A DNA stretch of 8,021 nt from Lactobacillus sp. UBA5815 (lineage in GTDB: Bacteria > Bacillota > Bacilli > Lactobacillales > Lactobacillaceae), in the NCBI GenBank assembly GCA_002417825.1, contig DICX01000011.1:1-8021 (forward strand), read 5' to 3'. A program made the translations under genes and the position numbers. Below are positions 1 to 5,893 of the stretch, piece after piece (the first letter of the stretch is position 1; every line of letters begins with the position of its first letter). Below the pieces are notes generated by a model. It was not told the DNA's origin. It saw only the letters and a list, made by a program, of their open reading frames with translations, and made no database searches.

Positions 1-225
1 CAATAAGATTGCTATAATATATCGTGTACGAATATATGAGAATGTGATGATAGTGATCTATATTTTGATGTACTGATGTAATTGTAAAATGCTTTCTTAA
101 ACAAGTTTATGGGGAGACATGCACACAAAGAAACAATGCTAGAGCGCTGCTTTTTCAAATGTCATGAGTAAGAAGAGGTACCAGCTACGAGATTTGAGAT
201 GTAAAGGATAATGAGGAGAAAATCT
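1..225 (+). other. Upstream region of the first gene pair
   Basis: No convincing gene is visible in this stretch. A TATAAT hexamer at 13-18 could be a -10 box, but its -35 partner would lie outside the window. It would give a leader of about 200 bases. A weaker -10-like TAAAAT lies at 85-90. A 20-codon reading frame at 109-171 has no well-placed ribosome binding site and is not called. The region is AT-rich, as expected for a promoter or leader. Confidence 0.3.
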
Positions 226-747
226 ATGTTGTTTTGGCATCAGAAAATATGGCTTGGCGATGGCAATAAACCTGGTCAATCTGTTTATTGGGACACTAAG
301 GAGAAAAAAGCCTATCTTGGAGAATCAAGCAAATTGATTTCAGCGAAGAAGAGCAAAAACAATGGTTTGTGTGCTGGGATGGTGATCGTGATTCTACTTG
401 GCGTGATCGGCCTGTTGAAAGCTTGTGGGGTTCACATACAAGTAACATCAGAAACAGAATCGGAAGATGTTTGGATGTCTGTATTAACGCTTGTTTATTC
501 TGTAATCTTTATTTATCTCATGAATCGTTTCTTCTATCATCGGCATGCCAAATATACAGAGACAACTTTAAAACGGGCTAAAGCGGCCATTAAAACTCAT
601 CCTTTTTATGGTGCTGGGAAGATAGACTTATTTATTTTTTTGCCAATAATGTATTTGATATGTGGTGCTTTTGGTGTAGAAGCTGTGTATATTTCGATTG
701 AAACGTTGGTGACGGATTTAAAATGGCGATTATTTTTACACCTTTAG
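226..747 (+). CDS. Unrecognised three-helix membrane protein (possibly the front half of a split gene)
   Basis: This is a 173-residue protein that I do not recognise. The ATG at 226 is preferred because GAGGAG (213-218) lies 7 bases before it. An in-frame ATG at 211 would place that site inside the coding region and has only a too-close AAAGGA. Residues 1-46 are polar and probably cytosolic, with a YWDTKEKKAYLG stretch. Hydrophobic segments lie at about 47-67, 83-100 and 132-155, separated by a basic linker (about 103-125). The last seven residues, after Lys166, overlap the next frame by 25 bases. At codons 165-166 the mRNA reads T TTA AAA, a canonical -1 slippery heptamer whose -1 frame is exactly the next gene. 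A 270-residue fused product with four membrane helices is therefore possible. No enzymatic motif is visible. A role in the envelope or in immunity to a peptide would be a guess. Confidence 0.75.
   Translation: MLFWHQKIWLGDGNKPGQSVYWDTKEKKAYLGESSKLISAKKSKNNGLCAGMVIVILLGVIGLLKACGVHIQVTSETESEDVWMSVLTLVYSVIFIYLMNRFFYHRHAKYTETTLKRAKAAIKTHPFYGAGKIDLFIFLPIMYLICGAFGVEAVYISIETLVTDLKWRLFLHL
717..723 (+). promoter_or_regulatory. Possible -1 slippery site (T TTA AAA)
   Basis: The bases TTTAAAA fall in the X XXY YYZ register relative to the upstream gene, with codons TTA at 718-720 and AAA at 721-723. Slipping back one base makes the next codon the ATG at 723, so reading continues straight into the 104-residue frame. 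A GGTGA at 708-712 lies just upstream and may instead serve as a weak ribosome binding site for that ATG. I see no strong stem-loop downstream, only the palindrome AGCTGCAGCT at 746-755. The same arrangement would arise if one A had been lost from a run of five. Confidence 0.4.
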
Positions 748-1037
748 CTGCAGCTCTTTTTGTGTTTGTTTTTGCACTCATCGTGTTCCTTAACAATCCG
801 TATCGAATTTATTTTGCCGAAAAAGCAATCAACAAGGCAATTAAGGAACAACATAAACAAGAAAGAGCACAAAAGAAGCTTGAACGGCAAAAAGAAAAAC
901 AAGAACATGGTCAACAACAGAAAACACGAAAAAAAGTGGAAAATGCAAATAAAGTTTTACCATTGAAATCTGCTGTGACCGAAAATGGCAATGATGAGAA
1001 AAAAGTCCATGATCAAAAGCCAAGTCAGCATCAGTAG
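723..1037 (+). CDS. Single-helix membrane protein with a charged tail (possibly the back half of a split gene)
   Basis: This 104-residue frame starts with one strongly hydrophobic helix (about residues 2-24) followed by NNPYRIYFAEKAI. After that comes a long Lys/Gln/Glu-rich, coiled-coil-like tail from about residue 35 to about 75, ending in a polar disordered-looking segment. The positive residues after the helix suggest a cytosolic tail. The ATG at 723 overlaps the preceding gene by 25 bases. The only ribosome-site candidate is a weak GGTGA at 708-712, 10 bases upstream. Expression could be by translational coupling, by -1 frameshifting at 717-723, or not at all if the pair is a frameshifted pseudogene. 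The helix fits naturally as a fourth membrane segment after the three upstream, leaving both ends of the fusion in the cytosol. I do not recognise the family. Confidence 0.6.
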   Translation: MAIIFTPLAAALFVFVFALIVFLNNPYRIYFAEKAINKAIKEQHKQERAQKKLERQKEKQEHGQQQKTRKKVENANKVLPLKSAVTENGNDEKKVHDQKPSQHQ

Positions 1038-1103
1038 GTGTTTATCAATGATTGTGTGATTTAATGTGAAATCATTCCAGAAATCGGATTACTTCAACAA
1101 ATA

Positions 1104-1133
1104 ACCTGCCGAAGTTTAGGCGGGTATTTTTTT
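1104..1133 (+). terminator. Intrinsic terminator of the membrane-protein pair
   Basis: ACCTGCC (1104-1110) pairs with GGCGGGT (1119-1125), giving seven pairs including one G-T, around an eight-base loop. After one A comes a run of seven T at 1127-1133. It lies 66 bases after the stop of the second frame and ends the first transcription unit. Confidence 0.85.
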
Positions 1134-1161
1134 GTCGATTTCTAAGCACTGAAATTAAATT

Positions 1162-1183
1162 TTTCCCTACGGAAAGTTTTTTT
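1162..1183 (+). terminator. Weak second terminator-like hairpin
   Basis: TTTCC (1162-1166) and GGAAA (1171-1175) form a five-pair stem with a CTAC loop. One base later, seven T follow at 1177-1183. The stem is short and only 40% G+C, so it may be a backup for the terminator just upstream. Confidence 0.35.
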
Positions 1184-1203
1184 ATTGAAATGATTTTAAA
1201 AAC

Positions 1204-1243
1204 AAAAAGTGCATGATCGCGAGATTTAATCGCAATCATGCAC
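1204..1243 (-). terminator. Intrinsic terminator of the flavoprotein-MFS operon
   Basis: GTGCATGAT (1209-1217) is the exact complement of ATCATGCAC (1235-1243). After a C/A mismatch, the stem continues with GCGA (1219-1222) against TCGC (1230-1233). Read on the - strand, the hairpin begins 15 bases after the MFS stop and is followed by five T, a G and more T. This marks the end of the operon. Confidence 0.85.
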
Positions 1244-1258
1244 ATATCTGTTCTGATT

Positions 1259-2473
1259 TTAGTGATTTTCTTGCAAGCTGGATTGGACGAGATGTTTTTG
1301 GAATTGACTTGCCAAAGCAATCACACCAAGGATGACAGCTAAAATGCTGCTGATCAAGAAGACGTTCATACCCGTCACACTCGTCAAACTATTAACGACA
1401 AAGGGACTGATGACGCCACCGATCGGATTGATTGCTTGGTAAACGCCTAAAGCCATCGAGGCACTTTTTTTGTTGACTGCACTTGAAATCAAGTAGGCAA
1501 ATTGTCCCATTGCAACACTCATTGCCGCGCCACAGATGAACGCTCCGATGAAGGCAGCAATTAGGCTATTGGCTAATCCTATTATGACATAGGATAAGGC
1601 ATATAAGAAAAATGACAAGGCAATGCTGGAAAATTTGAATTTCTTGCCGATTTTTCCTACGATCAAACCGCATAGCATCCCACCGACTAGAGAGATCGTC
1701 GAAGTCAATGCTGCCTGTGAGGTCGATCCCATTTTTTGGTGAACGACGAAAAGTGAAATATTGTTGTTCAAAACATTATTCAGCAGCATCGTGAAGAACG
1801 CCCAGATCGCACAATAGAACACGTACTTGTTAAGCTTGATCTTGCCACTTGTCTTGGATCCTGCTTTAGGTTGCTGATCAAAAGATAAAGGGTGCAAAGG
1901 CACCATTGCGAAAACGATGATCAAAACTAGAATCGCAAAGAGATAAATCCAATAACTGGCGACCCAAGTGCTTGTTGCTGCAAGTTGACCGCCACCCATG
2001 ATAAAAATGATGCCGCCGATGTTGTTAAAAGTCGTGGTCAATCCCATCGTCGTCTGCTGTTCATTGGCCGGCAACATGCGAACGATCAGAACTTGTCCTA
2101 AATTAGTACATGCCGCTTGACCGAAACCGACTAAGCAAGAGCACATTAGTAAAAACAAGAAACTGCGATGAAAAGTAAGAGGTAGAAAACCGCCTAACGC
2201 ACAAAGCAAGATCATCGTCATCGTCAATTTCTTGATGCTGATTTTGCCAGATGCCAACCGGCCCATTGCTAATCCTGCTAACATCATGAATAAGTTTGGC
2301 AATGAAGTCAGCATCTGTACAGCGGTCGCACTTAATTTGAAATATTGCGAGATTGCGTTATATGAGGGAGTTATGGCCAATGACGCCATCCCCATTGAGC
2401 TGACGGCTAAAATACCTAAACGAGCCTTTGTGATGTAAGACTTGTTGGGAACCGTGCTGTTAGAAGCATCCAT
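1259..2473 (-). CDS. MFS transporter, 12 helices, partner of the flavoprotein
   Basis: This 404-residue protein has the length and hydrophobic pattern of a 12-helix major facilitator. There are six helices from about 17 to 192, a polar basic central loop (about 193-216), and six more helices. A motif-A-like GRLASGKISIKKL lies at 71-83 after helix 2. Its second-half counterpart GKIGKKFKF is at 273-281. The start is supported by AGGGAG 7 bases upstream (2481-2486). The gene lies 17 bases after the flavoprotein stop, with no room for a promoter, so the two are very likely co-transcribed. Family and context suggest proton-coupled uptake, or exchange, of the flavoenzyme's substrate or product across the membrane. 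The substrate cannot be read from the sequence. It does not show the 14-helix drug-exporter architecture of the other MFS gene in this window. The family call is secure; the direction of transport is inference. Confidence 0.9.
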   Translation of the reverse strand: MDASNSTVPNKSYITKARLGILAVSSMGMASLAITPSYNAISQYFKLSATAVQMLTSLPNLFMMLAGLAMGRLASGKISIKKLTMTMILLCALGGFLPLTFHRSFLFLLMCSCLVGFGQAACTNLGQVLIVRMLPANEQQTTMGLTTTFNNIGGIIFIMGGGQLAATSTWVASYWIYLFAILVLIIVFAMVPLHPLSFDQQPKAGSKTSGKIKLNKYVFYCAIWAFFTMLLNNVLNNNISLFVVHQKMGSTSQAALTSTISLVGGMLCGLIVGKIGKKFKFSSIALSFFLYALSYVIIGLANSLIAAFIGAFICGAAMSVAMGQFAYLISSAVNKKSASMALGVYQAINPIGGVISPFVVNSLTSVTGMNVFLISSILAVILGVIALASQFQKHLVQSSLQENH

Positions 2474-2490
2474 ATGATTTCTCCCTAGTT

Positions 2491-3987
2491 TTACCGTGTT
2501 TTGAGGTCTTCAACTGCAGCAAGTCCTGCCAAATGACCTGAAGTCCATGAAAAACCGGAAGCTAAGCCTTCATATGTTGGATAGCTTTGCCCCTCATAAT
2601 AACCGCCCGCGTTGGCGCCGCCAGTATAAAGTCCTTTTATTGGGGTGAAGTCTTCGTTTAGAACGCGAAGATGATCATCGACACGTACACCGCCGACAGT
2701 GCCTAAATAAGCGACTTGCGCTTTGATTGCATAGAAAGGTCCCTTTTTGATCGGATAGACCATGTATTGATCTGGTTTAGCATATTCAGTGTCTTTGCCT
2801 GCTGCGATGTTGGCATTATAACGCGCAACTTCTTCTTTTAAGACTGGGTATTCAAAACCTGCTTTTTTGGCAAGTGCTTCTAAGGTATCTCCTTTGAAAG
2901 CAACTTGACCTTCAACGGCTTTTTCAGCCAATTCGATGAAGTCGCCAGCTTTGTCTGTTGCACCAGGACCAGCTTTTGAAACTTCGAAATGGCTGAGTTC
3001 TTTATTCGCGGTGTATGCTTTCAATGTATCCGTGTCTACGAGAATATAGTACATGCCACCTATGTTGTAAGCCGCGTTGGCCCATAGAACCGTGTCGTAG
3101 ATCGTCGCTTCATCCGTAAACCTGCGGCCAGTTGGATCTATCCACATCAGTGGTGTCAACAAAATGCGAGTCAATGGATTGTCTGAAAAGCCTGCTAAAT
3201 GTTCTTTTGAACTGTTTTGAGCGACCTTTGATTTGGCTAATTGCGAGGCATGGATCAAAGCATGAGAATCGATATTGACGCCGCCTGCTTTTTCCAAAGC
3301 AGTCATGCCTTCGCCCATGCTTGGAACGCCTAAACTCCGCATCCGATTCGTATGCATGAGTTTGGCGACACGTGCAACGTCGCCGCCAAATCCGCCGGTC
3401 GTCACGATGACGGCTTTCGCATGAACGATCAGGTCTTCGCCGTTGGCCGTTTTCCCAGTCAATCCGGTGACTGTACCGTCTTCTTCTTGTAATAATCCCT
3501 GCATAGTCGTGTTGACCATGAACTCAACGCCTTTTTTCTCGACGCTTTTTTGAACGTTGGCCCATGATTCTGGCTTGTTTACATACGTATGATATGAACC
3601 GCCTTCGTATGGGTTATCGCGATGTGCAAATTGCGTCGTGTTGGCAGTTGGGTTGAGTTTGATCGCCATTCCCAGATTTTCGATTTCTTCCAAAGTGGGT
3701 TTAGCGTTTTCAACGATTCTGCGAGTCAACGGGCCATTGTTAAGATAATGGTTGTAAACATTGAGTTGACGGATCGCTTCTTCAGTTGACAAGTGAAGTC
3801 CAGCTTCACGCTGCTCCTTCGTATCGATCGCGAAAAAGCCGCTTGAAATTTTAGTGTTCCCACCAATTTGTGATAATTTCTCAATTGCTAATGTCTTTAA
3901 ACCATTCGATGCTGCAATATTTGCAGCTTCAACACCTGCGCCGCCGCAACCCGCAACGACGACGTCCACAGTTAATTCTTTTGTCAT
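2491..3987 (-). CDS. FAD-binding fumarate reductase/ketosteroid dehydrogenase-like oxidoreductase
   Basis: This 498-residue soluble flavoenzyme probably reduces or desaturates a C=C/C-C bond next to a carbonyl. The ATG at 3987 is chosen because AAGGGAGA lies just upstream; the frame stays open 18 codons further back but has no site there. A Rossmann dinucleotide motif GCGGAG (13-18) is followed by Glu36, IGGNT (41-45), TTGGFGG (196-202) and a C-terminal GLYTGGANAGG (452-462), as in the COG1053 family. There is no FMN-binding domain, haem domain or export signal, so electrons must come from another cytosolic donor not present here. By alignment from memory to flavocytochrome c fumarate reductase, the HPT histidine is kept (His246). 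The proton-donor Arg of the GKRFxNExTTRD motif is Tyr297, in GRRFTDEATIYD. The substrate His and Arg near the C-terminus are Tyr464 and Ser468. A YPTYEG stretch (469-474) recalls the YPG motif of ketosteroid dehydrogenases. Fumarate is therefore unlikely to be the substrate. Confidence 0.9.
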   Translation of the reverse strand: MTKELTVDVVVAGCGGAGVEAANIAASNGLKTLAIEKLSQIGGNTKISSGFFAIDTKEQREAGLHLSTEEAIRQLNVYNHYLNNGPLTRRIVENAKPTLEEIENLGMAIKLNPTANTTQFAHRDNPYEGGSYHTYVNKPESWANVQKSVEKKGVEFMVNTTMQGLLQEEDGTVTGLTGKTANGEDLIVHAKAVIVTTGGFGGDVARVAKLMHTNRMRSLGVPSMGEGMTALEKAGGVNIDSHALIHASQLAKSKVAQNSSKEHLAGFSDNPLTRILLTPLMWIDPTGRRFTDEATIYDTVLWANAAYNIGGMYYILVDTDTLKAYTANKELSHFEVSKAGPGATDKAGDFIELAEKAVEGQVAFKGDTLEALAKKAGFEYPVLKEEVARYNANIAAGKDTEYAKPDQYMVYPIKKGPFYAIKAQVAYLGTVGGVRVDDHLRVLNEDFTPIKGLYTGGANAGGYYEGQSYPTYEGLASGFSWTSGHLAGLAAVEDLKTR

Positions 3988-4061
3988 TTTTTTCTCCCTT
4001 CGTGATTTGAATCCTCTAAATGATACTGTGAAATAAAGCACATTTTCAGTGCAGGAGTTAG

Positions 4062-4133
4062 CTTTTAAGTGGTGATAACTTATCTTTTTTTGGCTTCATG
4101 ACTGCGAATAGGGCGATATCAATCACTTAAAAG
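4062..4133. repeat. Widely spaced 10-base inverted repeat, candidate regulator sites
   Basis: CTTTTAAGTG (4062-4071) is exactly inverted as CACTTAAAAG (4124-4133), and similarity continues with TGAT against ATCA on the inner side. Arm centres are 62 bases apart, close to six helical turns. AraC-family proteins commonly bind paired distant sites. That this one binds here is inference from position. Confidence 0.5.
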
Positions 4134-4162
4134 GTTGGTTTGAGGCAATAAAAAGCAGGAGT

Positions 4163-4180
4163 AAGCGCTTGAAAGCGCTT
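4163..4180. promoter_or_regulatory. Tandem AAGCGCTT palindromes, possible CcpA (cre) box
   Basis: The perfect palindrome AAGCGCTT occurs at 4163-4170 and again at 4173-4180, one helical turn apart. The second copy sits in TTGAAAGCGCTTGTT (4169-4183), which fits the cre consensus WTGNAANCGNWNNCW at all but one position. The site lies about 16 bases upstream of the regulator's -10 box. Binding there could give carbon catabolite control of the module. A dedicated operator for the AraC protein is the alternative. Confidence 0.45.
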
Positions 4181-4259
4181 GTTAACCGCAATGAGTTATG
4201 ATATAAGTGTTTGAATCATCAATTGGACATGTTATCTTTTACACTTGCGAGGTTGCTTA

Positions 4260-5162
4260 ATGACGAACGTTGAAAAATTTGTTGGCGGATTCCACTTGAA
4301 TACGACAGATTCGCCATTTCTTCAAAAGAGCGATACCAGTTTTCATCTGGAATTTCTTGAATGTTTAGGATATTTTACTGTCCGAACTAGATATGAAAAG
4401 ATATCATTGAAAAAATATGACATCATCTTGGCAACTGGATTTAAAAAAGTTAACGTCATTTCAAATAAGCCATCAAATATCAGCAGATTTTTTCAAATTG
4501 ATATCGATTATCCATCACCGCTCAATCAATTTTTTGTTGCGGATAATCCGTTAATTCATGATTTGATGAATGATGTCTCGAATCAGTATGCTTTTATCGT
4601 TTTTAGAAACCTTGAGTCTCAAATCTGCCATAACTATTTGAATGTTTTGGAATGCCTTCTAGCAAGAAAAAAGCAGGATCATTATGACCGCTTTCAAATT
4701 CAGCGTGTCACTGGCTTGTTGTTCACCGAACTGCTTCATGATCATCACCATAAAGTTGCAAAATCAGTCTCAAATTTTCCGAAGTTGGCAGTAAAATACC
4801 GTAGTCGTGATACGCAAGCTGGGGCGATCATGCAATATATTTCAAGTCGAAACGGCCAAGTCAGTTTGCAAGACACCGCGCAGTATTTTGGTTATCAGAA
4901 GAATTACTTTTCGCGATTGTGTCATCGACTGTTCAATATCGATTTTGTTCATCTTAGGATGAACATTCGGATCACTTTGGCAGAGGAACAGTTAAAACTG
5001 ACGGTTAAAAGTATCGAAGAGATCAGTACAGAATTGGGCTATAAAGATATTTCTAATTTTACGAGGACGTTTACAGAGATAGCTGGAATCACACCAGGAA
5101 AGTTTCGTTCAACCCAAGGTCTTAAGTATGCCAAAGAAAAAGTCAGCAGGCAGGATCCATAA
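4260..5162 (+). CDS. AraC-family transcriptional regulator
   Basis: This 300-residue regulator has a long N-terminal ligand-sensing or dimerisation region (about 1-185, probably cupin-like) and a C-terminal AraC DNA-binding domain (about 188-288). The first helix-turn-helix is at 201-226 (VSLQDTAQYFGYQKNYFSRL and on). The second, at 251-283, is the family signature with ELGYKDISNFTRTF and the ending ITPGKFR. The ATG at 4260 is chosen because GAGG (4249-4252) lies 7 bases before it; a TTG at 4245 would place that site inside the gene. It is transcribed away from the flavoprotein-MFS operon. From that divergence I infer that it controls the operon in response to the transported compound. A terminator follows directly, so it is a single-gene unit. 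The ligand is unknown. The family assignment is secure and the target assignment likely. Confidence 0.9.
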   Translation: MTNVEKFVGGFHLNTTDSPFLQKSDTSFHLEFLECLGYFTVRTRYEKISLKKYDIILATGFKKVNVISNKPSNISRFFQIDIDYPSPLNQFFVADNPLIHDLMNDVSNQYAFIVFRNLESQICHNYLNVLECLLARKKQDHYDRFQIQRVTGLLFTELLHDHHHKVAKSVSNFPKLAVKYRSRDTQAGAIMQYISSRNGQVSLQDTAQYFGYQKNYFSRLCHRLFNIDFVHLRMNIRITLAEEQLKLTVKSIEEISTELGYKDISNFTRTFTEIAGITPGKFRSTQGLKYAKEKVSRQDP

Positions 5163-5169
5163 CGAACAA

Positions 5170-5208
5170 AAAAAGTCAGTCAGTGTTTTGAACACTGGCT
5201 GACTTTTT
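5170..5208 (+). terminator. Strong intrinsic terminator of the AraC gene
   Basis: A 13-pair stem, 5175-5187 with 5191-5203, has one G-T pair and a TTG loop. The stem is extended by five A (5170-5174) facing five T (5204-5208). It starts 7 bases after the regulator's stop. The A and T flanks make it potentially active in both directions. Confidence 0.92.
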
Positions 5209-5227
5209 GATAGCGCTTAAATAAGCT

Positions 5228-5256
5228 TTGATTTTTAAAATCGAAATGAATATAAT
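5228..5256 (+). promoter_or_regulatory. Near-consensus promoter of the 131-residue gene
   Basis: TTGATT (5228-5233) and a perfect TATAAT (5251-5256) are separated by 17 bases, the ideal spacing for the housekeeping sigma factor. Transcription would begin near 5263. That leaves about 187 untranslated bases before the ATG at 5450. It lies directly after the regulator's terminator, so the next gene is its own unit. Confidence 0.7.
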
Positions 5257-5262
5257 GTACGT

Positions 5263-5449
5263 AATAGAGTATATAATATATTGCATACGCATGAATTATT
5301 AAATACAATACGTCCAACAAGCTAATTTTCTAATCAATTATTTTCATAAAATTTGAATTTTTGAAGAATGTTGATTTATCAAAGCTTCATACAAGAGATG
5401 ACTTGTTTTGATAAATTTTGCATATCTTGCAAAAAATAGGGAAATTATT
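5263..5449 (+). promoter_or_regulatory. Long leader with nested inverted repeats
   Basis: No reading frame of note is visible here. ATTTATCAAA (5374-5383) is exactly complementary to TTTGATAAAT (5407-5416). The stem can extend inward by G-T (5384/5406) and C-G (5385/5405), and CAT/ATG (5388-5390/5398-5400) can pair inside. TTGATTTATCAA (5371-5382) is a competing local palindrome. A second hairpin, TTTTGCA (5416-5422) with TGCAAAA (5428-5434), abuts the first and ends three bases before the ribosome site AGGGA (5438-5442). No known riboswitch class is recognised. The repeats could also be protein operators. Confidence 0.4.
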
Positions 5450-5845
5450 ATGAATAAGGCTAAGCCCAAAATCTACGATCAACTCGCTGAAAATATGAAG
5501 TGCTATGAATTTGACCGAGACTGCTGGCTTCAATTTGGAGAAGCCATTTCAAAAAGAAATGAAAAACTCCAAAAAATGAAGCGGGATGTCCAAATCAAGC
5601 TGGAAAGTGCCAATTACATCGCAAAAAAGATCATTGCGGTTGAATTTGCAATCAAATACAAGAGTTTGGTAGATCAAAGAGACTTTTTTGTGCAAAACGC
5701 AAATTATATTACATCACGGATGCACAAAGATTTGGAAAACATCATAGAAGTTCTGACTTTGCTCAACGAGCCGAGACTGACCGATATTCTGAATGATTAT
5801 AAAAAAGAATTAACGCGTTTTAAAAGCCGATTGCCACGCATTTGA
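5450..5845 (+). CDS. Small basic all-helical protein of unknown function
   Basis: This 131-residue protein is not recognised. The ATG at 5450 is supported by AGGGA (5438-5442), 7 bases upstream; the frame stays open further back only to a TTG without a site. There is no signal peptide or membrane helix. The sequence is rich in Lys, Glu, Asn and Ile, and predicted by eye to be almost entirely alpha-helical. A likely coiled-coil stretch runs from about residue 28 to 60 (ISKRNEKLQKMKRDVQIKLE and on), and more amphipathic helices occupy 62-128. It contains only two cysteines (18 and 25) and no catalytic pattern. It has its own promoter and a long structured leader, and is convergent with the drug exporter. 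A binding, adaptor or regulatory role would be conceivable, but nothing in the sequence proves one. Confidence 0.7.
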   Translation: MNKAKPKIYDQLAENMKCYEFDRDCWLQFGEAISKRNEKLQKMKRDVQIKLESANYIAKKIIAVEFAIKYKSLVDQRDFFVQNANYITSRMHKDLENIIEVLTLLNEPRLTDILNDYKKELTRFKSRLPRI

Positions 5846-5893
5846 ATCATTTCATGTCTGCTTAAACGATACGATCTCAAAAGCGATAAAAAC

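Larger units (their letters stand above)
3988..4259. promoter_or_regulatory. Divergent control region between the flavoprotein operon and the AraC gene
   Basis: This 272-base gap must hold the promoters for both directions. On the + strand TATGAT (4197-4202) is a fair -10 box for the regulator gene, without a good -35. I found no strong promoter for the flavoprotein direction, which would fit activator dependence. Repeated TAAGT/ACTTA elements occur at 4066-4070, 4078-4082, 4125-4129 and 4204-4208 and are candidate regulator contacts. The two more striking repeats are listed separately. Confidence 0.6.

Noticed and set aside
109..171. A 20-codon open frame upstream of the first membrane gene, with a 7-codon frame (119-142) after GGGGAG.
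   Set aside because: The GGGGAG lies only two bases before the 7-codon ATG and within the 20-codon frame. The peptides show no features, so a leader peptide is not supported.
841..1023. A 60-residue open frame on the - strand, opposite the charged-tail protein.
   Set aside because: It is the antisense shadow of Lys-rich codons, giving an artificial Phe/Leu/Val-rich protein, with no start signals.
1072..1320. An 82-residue open frame on the - strand overlapping the MFS 3' end.
   Set aside because: It runs through two terminator hairpins, has no ribosome site and overlaps a certain gene.
2491..3987. Annotating the flavoprotein as fumarate reductase or urocanate reductase.
   Set aside because: Key substrate residues are replaced and no FMN-binding or haem domain is present, so a specific substrate name would overstate the evidence.
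4108..4206. A - strand promoter for the flavoprotein, such as TTGATA at 4117-4122 or TATCAT opposite the regulator's -10 box.
   Set aside because: None combines a good -35, -10 and spacing, so no specific site is called.
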